From NCBI GenBank assembly GCA_045837725.1, contig JBEWZL010000011.1, forward strand, positions 434,001 to 498,000: DNA of 64,000 bases. The letters run 5' to 3'. The stretch is from Vermamoeba vermiformis. Taxonomy: Eukaryota; Tubulinea; Echinamoebida. The translations under genes and the position numbers were made by a program. The notes below the pieces were generated by a model. The model worked only from the letters and a program-made list of their open reading frames with translations. It was not told the DNA's origin and ran no database searches. How positions within the stretch are numbered: the stretch's first letter is position 1; each line of letters begins with the position of its first letter. Of this stretch, positions 11,726 through 22,761 are shown piece by piece.

Positions 11726-14700
11726 TTACATCATCAAACAGCGCTTCTTGTCCTTGGCTACTTCAGTCTGATTGAAAAAATGAACAAGAGCAAGATCCAA
11801 CGCTGTATTGATCACTTTTTCAACATTGTAACCGGTCAACGAACTGAACGGAATAAAATCTTTAGCTCCAATTCGTTGACGAAGTTCTTCTGCCTAGCAA
11901 TAGGTATTCATGAGACTCAGAATATTTCATTTTTCTGAGAATTAATTGTTGGATCTTTACCTGCTCATCGGTGATTGCCTTCAAATTTCTTTCCCTCAAT
12001 AGCTCAAGAGTAGAAGGGTTTTCTCTATAATGGGCCATATTTCAGTAAGAGTCACGGCCAAGAACAAACATTGTACTGACCTCAAATCTGCTTTAGATCC
12101 GACGAGCAATCTAACAGCGTCTGGAACGTGATGTGTAACTTCAGGATACCACTATATCGCATTAATATACATTGAGAAGACTTCATTACCTTTTCTGTAA
12201 TGCTCGCGTAAGAAGCCGGTGAGATAAATGAAAACCTGCTATCCAGAGTTAATTCGTCAGATAATTAAATTAATATAGGATTAATAGAACTCGTACATCA
12301 TAATAAAAACATCGGTGCCGGGGTAGCTCAAAGGACCTTTAAAGTACATCCGTTAATTTACCGCCACAGTCTCAATTTTTGTCTACTTACGGAGTCTGTC
12401 ATAGTCTTCGCCACCTCCACAAACGTCCCATAATGAAAATCTAGCACAATAGTCGATTACTAACTTAAATTTCTCTTTAAAGCAGTGCGCATCCAAACTT
12501 ACGCAACCGGGATGTTATTATGAAGGATCGCTATCAATGAAGTATTAACTTCCTATTCTTAAGTAATGGGTGTAATAACTTACGCACTGTAACATTATCA
12601 AAAACAGTTGGAACGTAGTCATCTAAGGAGATCGGATCAGATCAGCCGTTACACGAAGTACCATGAGCACTTACCAGGAAAAACTCCGCTAGTGTATCTC
12701 ATAATGAAGCATGTCTTGCCAACTACATCAATGAAGTTAGTCGATTAGCCAAAGCAACGTAGATCTGATAAAGGTTTGTACCTGCACCGCATCCGACAAC
12801 CATGAGCTTAATCGCCAAGCCTCGCTGTTGTGGTCCAGTTTCCCACGGTATTTTTGGCTTATTTTCGACTTTAACGACTGCATTGTAAGAGCAATTAGTG
12901 TCTGAGTGAGTGTAGTACACTTTTTACGTACGCTTCAGAAGATTTTTGTAATGCTGAGCTGACTGAACCTTCAAATCGGTCATTTTGTCTAAATAAGATA
13001 TTGTTATGATAAAGCGTTACAGAAGGTCACCTACCTGATTCCGGGTTCACGATCAGATCTCGCCACTAAATAAAGTATTAGATATCAGAGTATTATTACA
13101 GTCATCTGTCTTACTAAATAAGGCTCGTCAGTAAGTTGTTTCCATTGTTTGCTGACGGAGTTAGCTCGGGTCAATGAGACCAGATCCAGTTTCTCGAACA
13201 CTTTCATAAGAATTTCCGTCGGTATCATAGGCACGAGATTGATACGAATAGGTATCTTAACGAAGTCATTGAAGGCTAGATCTTCGTTATTGCGTCCACC
13301 GAATACAAGCAAGAAGCCTTGAAGTGTGAGAGCGGAGTGAAAGTAGCGAGGAGCAGGGGTGTTGTGGCTTTTTTTGTCGCTTGTCAAATTCTTCCAGGAC
13401 TTCTTGGAAAGATTGAACGACCACAATTGATTGTATGCTTCTTTGCCATTCGTGCCTCCAAACATGAGAAGTGTTGGTGCCAAGTCACCACCGACCCAAG
13501 TCCACGTGTGACCGTACCTTCATCGCATTAGCTTACAGATACCAATATTCATATTATAATCGTACCTTGCAGATGGTTTAGCACCCTTCACCTTGACTTC
13601 TTTCCATGTATGATTGACTGATATGACTATATTAGTACGATATGACAGTGTCACGAAGTCACTCACTCAAGTCGAATTCCCACACATTGTTATCTGCATC
13701 ACGACCTCCAAACAGCATCATCTTGTCGTGATATATGACACACGCGTGATGGAAGCGAGGAGAAGGTGTGGCTTGTGACTTCGATTTGATGAGTTCCCAC
13801 GAGTGTTGTTGCAAGTCGAACATGAACACTTCGTTGCTCGTGAAGCTATCATTGTCGTAGCCTCCAAACACGACCTGATATATTAAGGATGCGTTACAAT
13901 AGTAGCACTATATGCTTGTTCCAACGTACCATCTTGTCGTTCCAAACACAAGCAGAGTGACCATATCTTCGTGAGGGAACTGTTCCTGTCACTTCAAGTT
14001 TGACCCACTTGTTCTTAGCTGAGATAATAAGCACGTTCCGTTAGTTTTATGCGTTATATTTGCACGTGCTTTGGTGCCCTATTGGTGCACGTGATCGTTA
14101 ACATACTCGTGTCCAAACAATGAACATCATTGTAGTACCCGTTACTCTTGCCGCCTATTTATGCTATGACTTAGCAACATGGTTAATGATAATCATAGTA
14201 TTGTTTACCAAAGACGTAAAGACACTTGTTGAAAACAACAGTTGAATGGAAATGTCTTCCGTGTTCGAACAATTTCATTTCTGAAGGCGGCAAGAATGAA
14301 AGGCTTTCTGTAGTCGTATTAGTATGTTATTATAGAGCCTTGATATGTTATTATCTTACCGAAATCGAATTCAAGAAGCTCTCGACAGAATTGACCCTTC
14401 GCATCTCCTCCTCCTGAAGCGCGGTAAAGTCAAAAAATATTTATTAATATAATATTAATAATTTTTTACTTACCAAGCACATACATCATCGAGAATACGC
14501 CATTCGTCACTTCAAAGGCTTAAATTTGAAAAAAAATTTAATAATTAAATGAGGGAATTAAAAACTTAACTTACGCGGCATAAAATTTTTTTTTCGCGCT
14601 TAAGTTATGTGGCGTAAAAAATTATTCCTCAAATGGGTTTCAAACTTAACTTATCTTTTTTCTCAAATCAACCGCAACCTTGAGCGACGCTCAAAAATTA

Positions 14701-15512
14701 TAGTATTAATAATATAATTAAGTACCAAGGTTATAACAACGTAAGCCACGAAAGTGGTTATGAAAGAAAATTTCAAATAATTCAAGTTCGGATCCGAAAA
14801 TTAGATCCCGCTTTCTCTCGTGCGAGTATGTGTCGACTGGCTCATTTAGCGTTCATAATTATCGTTAGACACTATGAGAGCCTTCGTCTACCATACTCAG
14901 CATTGTGGTGCCTCACTGGAGTTGAGAATAGACTGCGTGACTCAAAAAAAATCATTCGCTTTTCTCCTCAACAACGAGCACCACAAGAGTCGCACCACTC
15001 CAGTTCCATCTTATATATGCAGTAATATAACTATATATATTTTTAAGAATTTTTCTGTCGTGCTAAGCCACCGATCAGCACATCATCTGATCTTCAATTT
15101 TTTTGTCTCTCGTGTCGAGAGCTAGTTCTTAGCCAACGACATAATGTCCTTGTAGTATTTTGTATTTTGAAATGAAAAAATAAACCTTGGCATAACTTTA
15201 CAAAAGAAAAGATAAGTTAAGTTTGAAACGCATTTTTTGGCATAACTTAGCGATTTTTTTTTTTTATGCCGCGTAAGTTAAGTTTTTAATTCCCTCAATT
15301 AGAAAAATACGAAATAATTTTGTAGCGAGTAAGTTATTACCAGTATGTCCATATCTTCCAGTTGGCTCGTATTTTTCGCTTTTCTCGTATAATGTAACGT
15401 TTCTCCACGTATCCGCTTGAATTTCCAATTGTTCTTTCTTCACCACCTGCGAGCCTTTAGCGATCGAGTCACTTTCGTCTTCAGAGTTACTATCATGTTT
15501 GTTGTGTTCCAT
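11726..15512 (-). CDS. Kelch + F-box + atypical Rho GTPase fusion, copy 1
   Basis: A multi-exon gene from ATG 15510-15512 to TAA 11726-11728. The acidic N-terminus (MEHNKHDSNSEDESDSIAKG) leads to kelch repeats: 'GRYGHTG', 'VFGGYDNDSFTSNEVFMFDL', 'MMLFGGRDADNNVWEFDLSE', 'LLMFGGTNGKEAYNQLWSFN'. Then comes an F-box ('MIPTEILMKVFEKLDLVSLT...SVSKQWKQLTDEPYLW'). Last is a Rho-family GTPase: P-loop 'VVGCGAVGKTCF', 'YVPTVFD' switch I, 'LWDVCGGGEDYDRLRPLSYP' switch II, 'GSKADLR', and a C-terminal CAAX box, CLMM. In switch II the usual DTAGQ is DVCGG, so the catalytic Gln is Gly. This suggests an SCF ubiquitin-ligase adaptor tethered to membrane by prenylation and locked with GTP. The first intron contains a 746-bp MITE. 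Confidence 0.85.
14551..15296. mobile_element. MITE in intron of kelch/F-box/Rho copy 1
   Basis: The 746-bp element has 35-bp perfect terminal inverted repeats that begin GAGGGAATTAAAAACTTAAC. Further subterminal repeats follow (AAACTTAACTTATCTTTT in both arms, several TAAGTTATG words). It is flanked by AAT at 14548-14550 and 15297-15299. The same intron in copy 2 (around 18660-18670) lacks the element and reads as the empty site with one AAT. This shows insertion with a 3-bp duplication after the gene duplication. No coding region is inside. The 3-bp duplication fits the Harbinger group, but family is not proven. Confidence 0.85.
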
Positions 15513-15738
15513 GTTGAAGGTTGTAACGAAAAGCGAAAGTTAAAAAAACTGAAATTTCATAACCAACGTTCGGCTAAAGTGCTTTATCTTTGGTCCATCT
15601 CATTATTATAACTAGCTAGCTATAATAGTAAAGTTTATTTCTTAAAAGGTTGCTGACACAGCGTCGTTGATCGAACAAAACTCACTAAAGATCCGGCGGT
15701 ACAAAAGGAATTAGGCTCATAAGAAATTGCTAATCGCT

Positions 15739-18700
15739 CTACATGAGCATGCAACGTCTTTTGTCGTTCTCAGCTTCATTATCGCTGAAAATCTTATCTA
15801 TCGCTAAAGTTAAGGCCGTATCCACAACTTTGTCGACGTTGTAACCAGTCAATGAACTGCAAGGAATATAGCCCTTAGCTCCGATTTGTTGACGAAGCAG
15901 TTCTGCCTAACAATAAGGGTCGTTAATAATGTAATTGCTAGTTTCTATTATTGGATCTTTACCCGTTCGTCAGTGATCGGCGCTAGTTTTTTCTCCTTCA
16001 ATTTTTCGATTGTATTGAGATCATCTCTAAACGATAATATTAGTATCTAATCCATATATACTATTTTAGAGGTTGTAGTGAGACCCATAATCAAAATTAA
16101 AACTTGCCTCAAATCCGCTTTGGATCCAACGAGCAATCTTACAGCAGAGGGACAATGGTGCGTTACTTCAGGATACCACTATAAAGTATTGTTATAATAA
16201 AGACATGAAGCGCACTTACCCTCGCTGACATATTCTCATAAGAAGTTTGCGAGATCAACGAAAACCTGCAATGGATGGAAGTTAGAAATGTTTGATAGGC
16301 ACTATAATACGTCTAAAAATGAAGCGCTTACATCATCAAAAAGACGTCAGTCATTGGGTACGACAATGGACCTATAAAATGAGTTACAATCGTTAAGTGG
16401 CTTGTACTATATTATAAGCTTACGAAGTCTGTCATACTCTTCACCACCACCACAAACGTCCCAGAGTGTAACTCTATAAGACACGTACATTTTTGTTAAT
16501 AAGGCCTTTTGTACAACGGATCAAGTCTTACACCAAAGGTATGTTGTTGTGGACCTTCTCTATTGAAGACAGCATGGTTAATTTCGTAATGCAATTCATA
16601 AGTCAATAATACTTACGAGCTGAGTAATTATCGAAGACAGTTGGGACGTATTCATCTAAACGAAGGTCAGATCTGATCAGCCGTTACACGAAGCACAGAG
16701 ATGACTTACGAGGGAAAGCTCTTGTAGTATATCTTATCAAGAAGCATGTCTTGCCAACTACACCAATATCCCGTCAGTTGAATTCAAGTTTTCGAATAAA
16801 AGTAATCTGATCTACCTGCACCACATCCAACGACAACAAGCTTGACTGCAATTCCTTGAATTGGTGTGCCTCCCATCCAACCGTATTTTTGATAGTTTTC
16901 TTGTTTGATACCTATGTAACGAGTTAAGTTGTAACGTAATCGATGCGATCTGCAACTGTACTTACGCTTAAGAATTTTCTTATAATGAGCAGCAGAATGT
17001 GCCTTCAAATCCGATTTTACTTCTACATTTACGCACTTAGTATCATAAACGAGAAATCTCCTTTTGAAAGATTGAACATACCAGGATCTACGACAAGCAG
17101 ATCTCGCCACTAAGACGAAGAATTTGTTAGTAAGGTTAGTGCGTAAGCGAAATTTACCTGAATCCATAACAAGCAGATCTCGCCACTGAAGACGAAGGCT
17201 TAGTAACGTTAGTATAACAATATGTGCTATATCTTACCAAATAACCATCACCTGTGAGCTGATTCCATTGCTTGCTGACGGAGTTTGCTCGTACAAGCGA
17301 AACCATATCCAGCTTCTCGAACACTTTCATAAGAATTTCTTCGGGTATCATCGGCAACAAATTAACTCGAATAGGTATCTTAATGAAGTCATTGAAGGCT
17401 AGATCTTCATTATTGCGTCCACCGAACACAAGCAAGAAGCCTTGAAGTGTGAGAGCGGAGTGAAAGTAGCGAGGAGCGGGGGTGATGTGGCTTTTTTTGT
17501 CGCTTGTCAAATTCTTCCAGGACTTGTTGGAAAGATTGAACGACCACAATTGATTGTATGCTTCTTTGCCGTTCGTGCCTCCAAACATGAGAAGTGTTGG
17601 TGCCAAGTCACCACCGACCCAAGTCCACGTGTGACCGTACCTTCATCGCATTAGCTTACAGATACTAATATTTATATTATAATCGCACCTAGCAGATGGT
17701 TTAGCACCCTTCACCTTGACTTCTTTCCACGTATGTCTGACTGATATCATGACGTTAGTAAGGCAAAAATGACTCGAAAAGTCACTTACTCAAGTCGAAT
17801 TCCCACACATTGTTATCTGCATCACGACCTCCAAACAGCATCATCTTGTCGTGATATATGACACACGTGTGATGGAAGCGAGGAGCAGGTGTGTCTTGTG
17901 ACCTTGATTTGATGAGTTCCCACGAGTGTTGTTGCAAGTCGAACATGAACACTTCGTTGCTCGTGAAGCCACCGTTGTCGTAGCCTCCAAACACGACCTG
18001 ATAATTTAATTTTTTGTTACAATAGTAGCATTTTAAGCTTATTCCAACGTACCATCTTGTCGTTCCAAACACAAGCAGAGTGACCATATCTTCGCGACGG
18101 AACTGTTCCTTTCACTTCAAGTTTGACCCATTTGTTATTAGCTACAAAAATCACGTGCCGTTAGTTTTATACGTTGTTTTTTATCGAGCTTTGATGGGCC
18201 TATTATTGCACGTGCGTCTTTAACATACTCGTGTCCAAGCAATGAACATCGTTGTAGTACCCGTTACTCTTGCCGCCTATTTATGATTTGTATTAGCGAC
18301 ATGGTTAATAGTAATCATCGTATTGCTTACCAAAGACGTAAAGACACTTGTTGAAAACAACGGTTGAATGGAAATGTCTTCCGTGTTCGAACAATTTCAT
18401 TTCTGATGGTGGCAAGAACGAAAGACTTTCTGTAGCCGTATTAATACGTTGTTATAGATTATTGACATATTATTATCTTACCGAAATCGAATTCAAGAAG
18501 CTCTCGGCAGAATTGTCCCTTCGCATCTCCTCCTCCTGAAGCGCGGTTTCGTTAAAAAATGATTAATACATAATTTTGTACTTACCCAGGACATACATCG
18601 TTGAGAATACGCCATTCGTCACTTCAAAGGCTAAAATGTCAAAAAAAAAAAATTAGAATTAAATTAGAAAATACGAAATAATTTTGTAGCGAGTAAGTTA

Positions 18701-18879
18701 TTACCAGTATGTCCATATCTTCCTGATGGCTCGTATTTTTCGTTTTTCTCGTATAATGTAACGTTTCTCCACGTATCAGCTTGAATTTCCAATTGTTCTT
18801 TCTTCACCACCTGCGAGCCTTTAGCGATCGAGTCACTTTCGTCTTCAGAGTTACTAGTATCATGTTTGTTGTGTTCCAT
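15739..18879 (-). CDS. Kelch + F-box + atypical Rho GTPase fusion, copy 2
   Basis: The second of three tandem paralogues, from ATG 18877-18879 to TAG 15739-15741. It has the same domain order: acidic start (MEHNKHDTSNSEDESDS), kelch repeats, F-box ('MIPEEILMKVFEKLDMVSL'), short linker, Rho domain ending in CAAX box CMLM. Switch II is 'LWDVCGGGEEYDRLRPLSYP', again with Gly in place of the catalytic Gln. The NKxD-type motif is 'GSKADLR'. The short exon after the F-box (WRDLLV...) is present twice in tandem (17082-17109 and 17158-17185). Its first intron lacks the MITE of copy 1. It lies 227 bp downstream of the start of copy 1, head to tail. It is very similar to copy 3. Confidence 0.85.
17082..17185 (-). 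other. Tandemly duplicated 28-nt exon in copy 2
   Basis: Two 28-nt exons with intact splice sites are separated by a 48-nt intron. The upstream one (17158-17185) reads WRDLLVMDS and the downstream one (17082-17109) reads WRDLLVVDP. Copies 1 and 3 have a single exon here. Because 28 is not a multiple of three, including both would shift the frame, while either alone keeps it. The pair fits mutually exclusive splicing, or one exon may be silent. Confidence 0.6.
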
Positions 18880-19108
18880 GTTGAAGGTTGTAACGATAAG
18901 CCAAAGTTAAAAAAAAAACTGAAATTTCAACCCACACGTTCGGCTAAAGTAAAGCTTTATCTTGGGCCCATCTCATATTATAACTAGCTATAATAGTAAC
19001 GTTTATTTTCTTAAAAGGTTGCTGACACAGCGTCGTTGATCGAACAAGACTCTTAACCTTAAGATCCGGCGGTTACAAAAGGAATTAGGACCATAAGAAA
19101 TTATCGCT

Positions 19109-22100
19109 CTACATGAGCATGCAACGTCTCTTGTCGTTCTCAGCTTCATTATCGCTGAAAATCTTATCGAGTGCTAACGTTAAGGCCGTATCCACCACTT
19201 TGTCGACATTGTAACCAGTCAACGAACTGCAAGGAATATAGCCCTTCGCTCCGATTTGTTGACGAAGCAGTTCTGCCTAAGAAAAGGTGCGTTAATAATT
19301 GTAATTGCTAGTTTCTATGCTTATTTGTTGGATCCTTTACCTGTTCGTCAGTGATCGGCGCTAGTTTTTTCTCCTTCAATTTTTCGATTGTAGCAGGATC
19401 ATCTCTAAACGATAATATTAGCATCTATTCCATATATAGACATTTTAGAGGTTACAGTGGACCCATAATCAAAATTAAAACTCACCTCAAATCCGCTTTG
19501 GATCCAACGAGCAATCTTACAGCAGAGGGACAATGGTGCGTGACTTCAGGATACCACTATAAAGCATTGTTATAATAAAGACAACCTTTGAAGCGCACTT
19601 ACCTTCACTGGCATATTCTCGTAAGAAGTTTGCGAGATCAACGAAAACCTGCAAGATCAAGTTAAAAATGATTGAAAGAACTATAATACTTCTAAAAATG
19701 AAACGATGCTTACATCATCAAAAAGACGTCAGTCATTGGGTACGACAATGGACCTATAAAATGAGTTACAATTGTTAAGTGGCTTCTACTATAGTTTAAG
19801 CTTACGAAGTCTGTCATAATCTTCGCCACCACCGCTAACGTCCCATAATGTAACGCTAAGACACTATTGTTAGTAAAAAGCCTCTTTTGTACAACGGATC
19901 CAAGTCTTACACCAAAGGTATGTTGTTGTGGACTTTCTCTATTAGAGACAGTATGGTTAATTTCGCAAGGATATTCATATATTCAATAATACTTACGAGC
20001 TGAGTAATTATCGAAGACAGTTGGGATGTATTCGTCTAAAGTAATTGTTAGCGAGGTCAGATCTGATCAGCCGTTACACGAAGCACAGAGATGACTTACG
20101 AGGGAAAGCTCTCGAAGTATATCTTATTAAGAAGCATGTCTTGCCAACTACACCAATATCCCGTCAGTTGAATTCAAGCTTTCGAAAAAAAGTAAGCTGA
20201 TCCTACCTGCACCACATCCAACGACAACGAGCTTGACTGCAATGCCTTGAATTGGTGTGCCTCCCATCCAACCGTATTTTTTATAGTTTTCTTGTTTGAT
20301 CCCTATGTAACAAGTTTAATCTACGTAATCGATGCGATCAGCAACTGTACTTACGCTTAAGAATTTTCTTATAATGGGTTGCTGAATGTACCTTCATATC
20401 CGATTTTACGTCTACATTTATGCAGTCAGTATCATAAACGAGAAATCTCCTTTTGAAAGATTGAACATACCAGGATCCATAACAAGCAGATCTCGCCACT
20501 GAAGACGAAGGCTTAGTAACGTTAGTATAACAATATGTGCTATATCTTACCAAATATCCATCACTTGTAAGCTGATTCCATTGCTTGCTGACGGAGTTTG
20601 CACGTACGAGCGAAACCATGTCCAGCTTCTCGAACACTTTCATAAGAATTTCTTCGGGTATCATTGGCAACAAATTAACTCGAATAGGTATCTTAATGAA
20701 GTCATTGAAGGCTAGATCTTCGTTATTGCGTCCACCGAACACAAGCAAGAAGCCTTGAAGTGTGAGAGCGGAGTGAAAGTAGCGAGGAGCAGGGGTGTTG
20801 ATCTTCTTGTCATTGGCCAAATTCTTCCACGACTTCTTGGAAAGATTGAACGACCACAATTGGTTGTACGCTTCTTTGCCATTCGTGCCTCCAAACATGA
20901 GAAGTGTTGGTGCCAAGTCACCACCAACCCACGTCCACGTGTGACCGTACCTTTACACCATCAGTATACTATACGTTACTATTAAATCGATTCCATACCT
21001 AGCAGATGGTTTAACACCCTTCACCTTGACTTCTTTCCACGTATGTCTGACTGATATCATGACGTTAGTAAGGCAAAAATGACTCGCAAAGTCACTCACT
21101 TAAGTCGAACTCCCACACATTGTTATCTGCATCACGACCTCCAAACAGCATCATCTTGTCGTGATATATTACACACGTGTGATGGAAGCGAGGAGCAGGT
21201 GTGGCTTGTGACTTCGATTTGATGAGTTCCCACGAGTGTTGTTGCAAGTCGAACATGAACACTTCGTTGCTCGTGAAGCCATCGTTATCGTAGCCTCCAA
21301 ACACGACCTACGTAGATCATACCATAAGCCTGACTGTTATAATAACTCTATGCCTTGTTGCTTGCGCGTACCATCTTGTCGTGCCAAACACAAGCAGAGT
21401 GACCATATCTTCGTGACGGAACTGTTCCTTTCACTTCAAGTTTGACCCACTTGTTCTTGCCTATTAACAATAACCGACATTAGTTTTGTTATATGACATT
21501 TTTAACGAGCTTTGGTGCCCTATTGTTGCACGTGGATCTTAACATACTCGTGTCCAAGCAATGAACATCATTGTAGTATCCGTTACTCTTGCCGCCTACA
21601 ATTAATTCATATCAATAGATGTTTATAACGATATCACTATCTTGTTTACCAAAGACGTAAAGACACTTGTTGAAAACAACGGTTGAATGGAAATGTCTTC
21701 CGTGTTCGAACAATTTTATTTCTGATGGTGGCAAGAACGAAAGACTTTCTGTAATCATATGAGTAGGTTATTATAGAGCTTTGATGTATTATTATCTTAC
21801 CGAAATCGAATTCAAGAAGCTCTCGACAGAATTGACCTTTCGCATCTCCTCCTCCTAAAGCACAACAAAATCAATTTATTGCTTAAAAATTATATTAATA
21901 AATGTTGTGCTTACCAAGGACATACATCGTTGAGAATCCACCATTAGTCACTTCAAAGGCTGACATTGAAATAATTAAATAGGGTATTAATTAACAAAAT
22001 TAGTTAGCGCAAATCCTCTTCGTGCAAAATAATTACCAGTGTGTCCATATCGTCCTGATGGCTCATATTTCTCTTTCTTTTCGTATAAAGTCACATTTCT

Positions 22101-22193
22101 CCACGTATCCGCTTCAACTTCGAACAGCTGCTCTTTATTTGATGATTGCGCACTCGTTTCTTCAATAGAGCTATTATCGACACTATGCTCCAT
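19109..22193 (-). CDS. Kelch + F-box + atypical Rho GTPase fusion, copy 3
   Basis: The third tandem paralogue, from ATG 22191-22193 to TAG 19109-19111. The N-terminus differs (MEHSVDNSSIEETSAQSSNK) but the following 'ADTWRNVTLYEKKEKYEPSG' is shared. Kelch repeats include 'MMLFGGRDADNNVWEFDLSE'; the F-box is 'MIPEEILMKVFEKLDMVSL'; one 28-nt WRDLLVMDP exon follows. The Rho domain has switch II 'LWDVSGGGEDYDR' (again no catalytic Gln) and CAAX box CMLM. Its coding sequence is closest to copy 2, suggesting that the 2/3 duplication is the most recent or that the copies convert each other. Role inferred as for copy 1: a substrate adaptor for a cullin-RING ligase. Confidence 0.85.
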
Positions 22194-22761
22194 TGTGTAA
22201 GATAATCCGAGATAAAATAATAAAAGGACGGAGCTGCCAAACAAAACGGTTATTTATGAAATTTCTATTTTATTTCAGCTAATCGCTTCTTTCGCAGTCC
22301 AAATGCTCATATCAATATTGTTTATGTGCACACTGACGGGTATTAGAGCTAAATATAGCCTTTTGACCGGGGATCTGCCTTCAAATCGAAAGCGTCTAGT
22401 TTCTTTCGCGAATGATCAGGCTTAATTATTAATAATTTATCGGGGATAAAATCGATTAATAATTAAAAGAACTGGCGACTAGTTTTGAAGGTTTAAGACT
22501 TCAATGAAAGAAGAATAGCCATTTTTTTTTTGCACCGTCGATTGCAGCACAACTGCATCACGGACTAGGCATATAATTTCATTGAAACTATTCGCTATTT
22601 ATTGATAGACAGAAACGGACTGAAATAGAAAGTAAGTAAAAGATATTTTACGAAAATAAGAAAAATCTTCTTATAGACGCGCTAATTAATTTTGAAAAAT
22701 TATCCAATTAACGTGCTATTAATATTTTATTGATTTATTACTGTAATTTTAGAATTAAGCG
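22194..22761. promoter_or_regulatory. Divergent intergenic region
   Basis: 568 bp between the starts of kelch/F-box/Rho copy 3 (-) and the FBXO11-like gene (+). It should hold both promoters. It is AT-rich with poly-T and poly-A tracts. A TTTTAG (22747-22752) just before the ATG at 22762 may be a 5' UTR intron acceptor. No repeat, tRNA or ORF of note. Confidence 0.4.

Noticed and set aside
16784-17167. Open frames reading VARSAC...KKILKRKYSC in the kelch/F-box/Rho genes
   Set aside because: They read through introns in the wrong frame; splicing gives WRDLLV...DVKS instead, which fits an F-box C-terminus.
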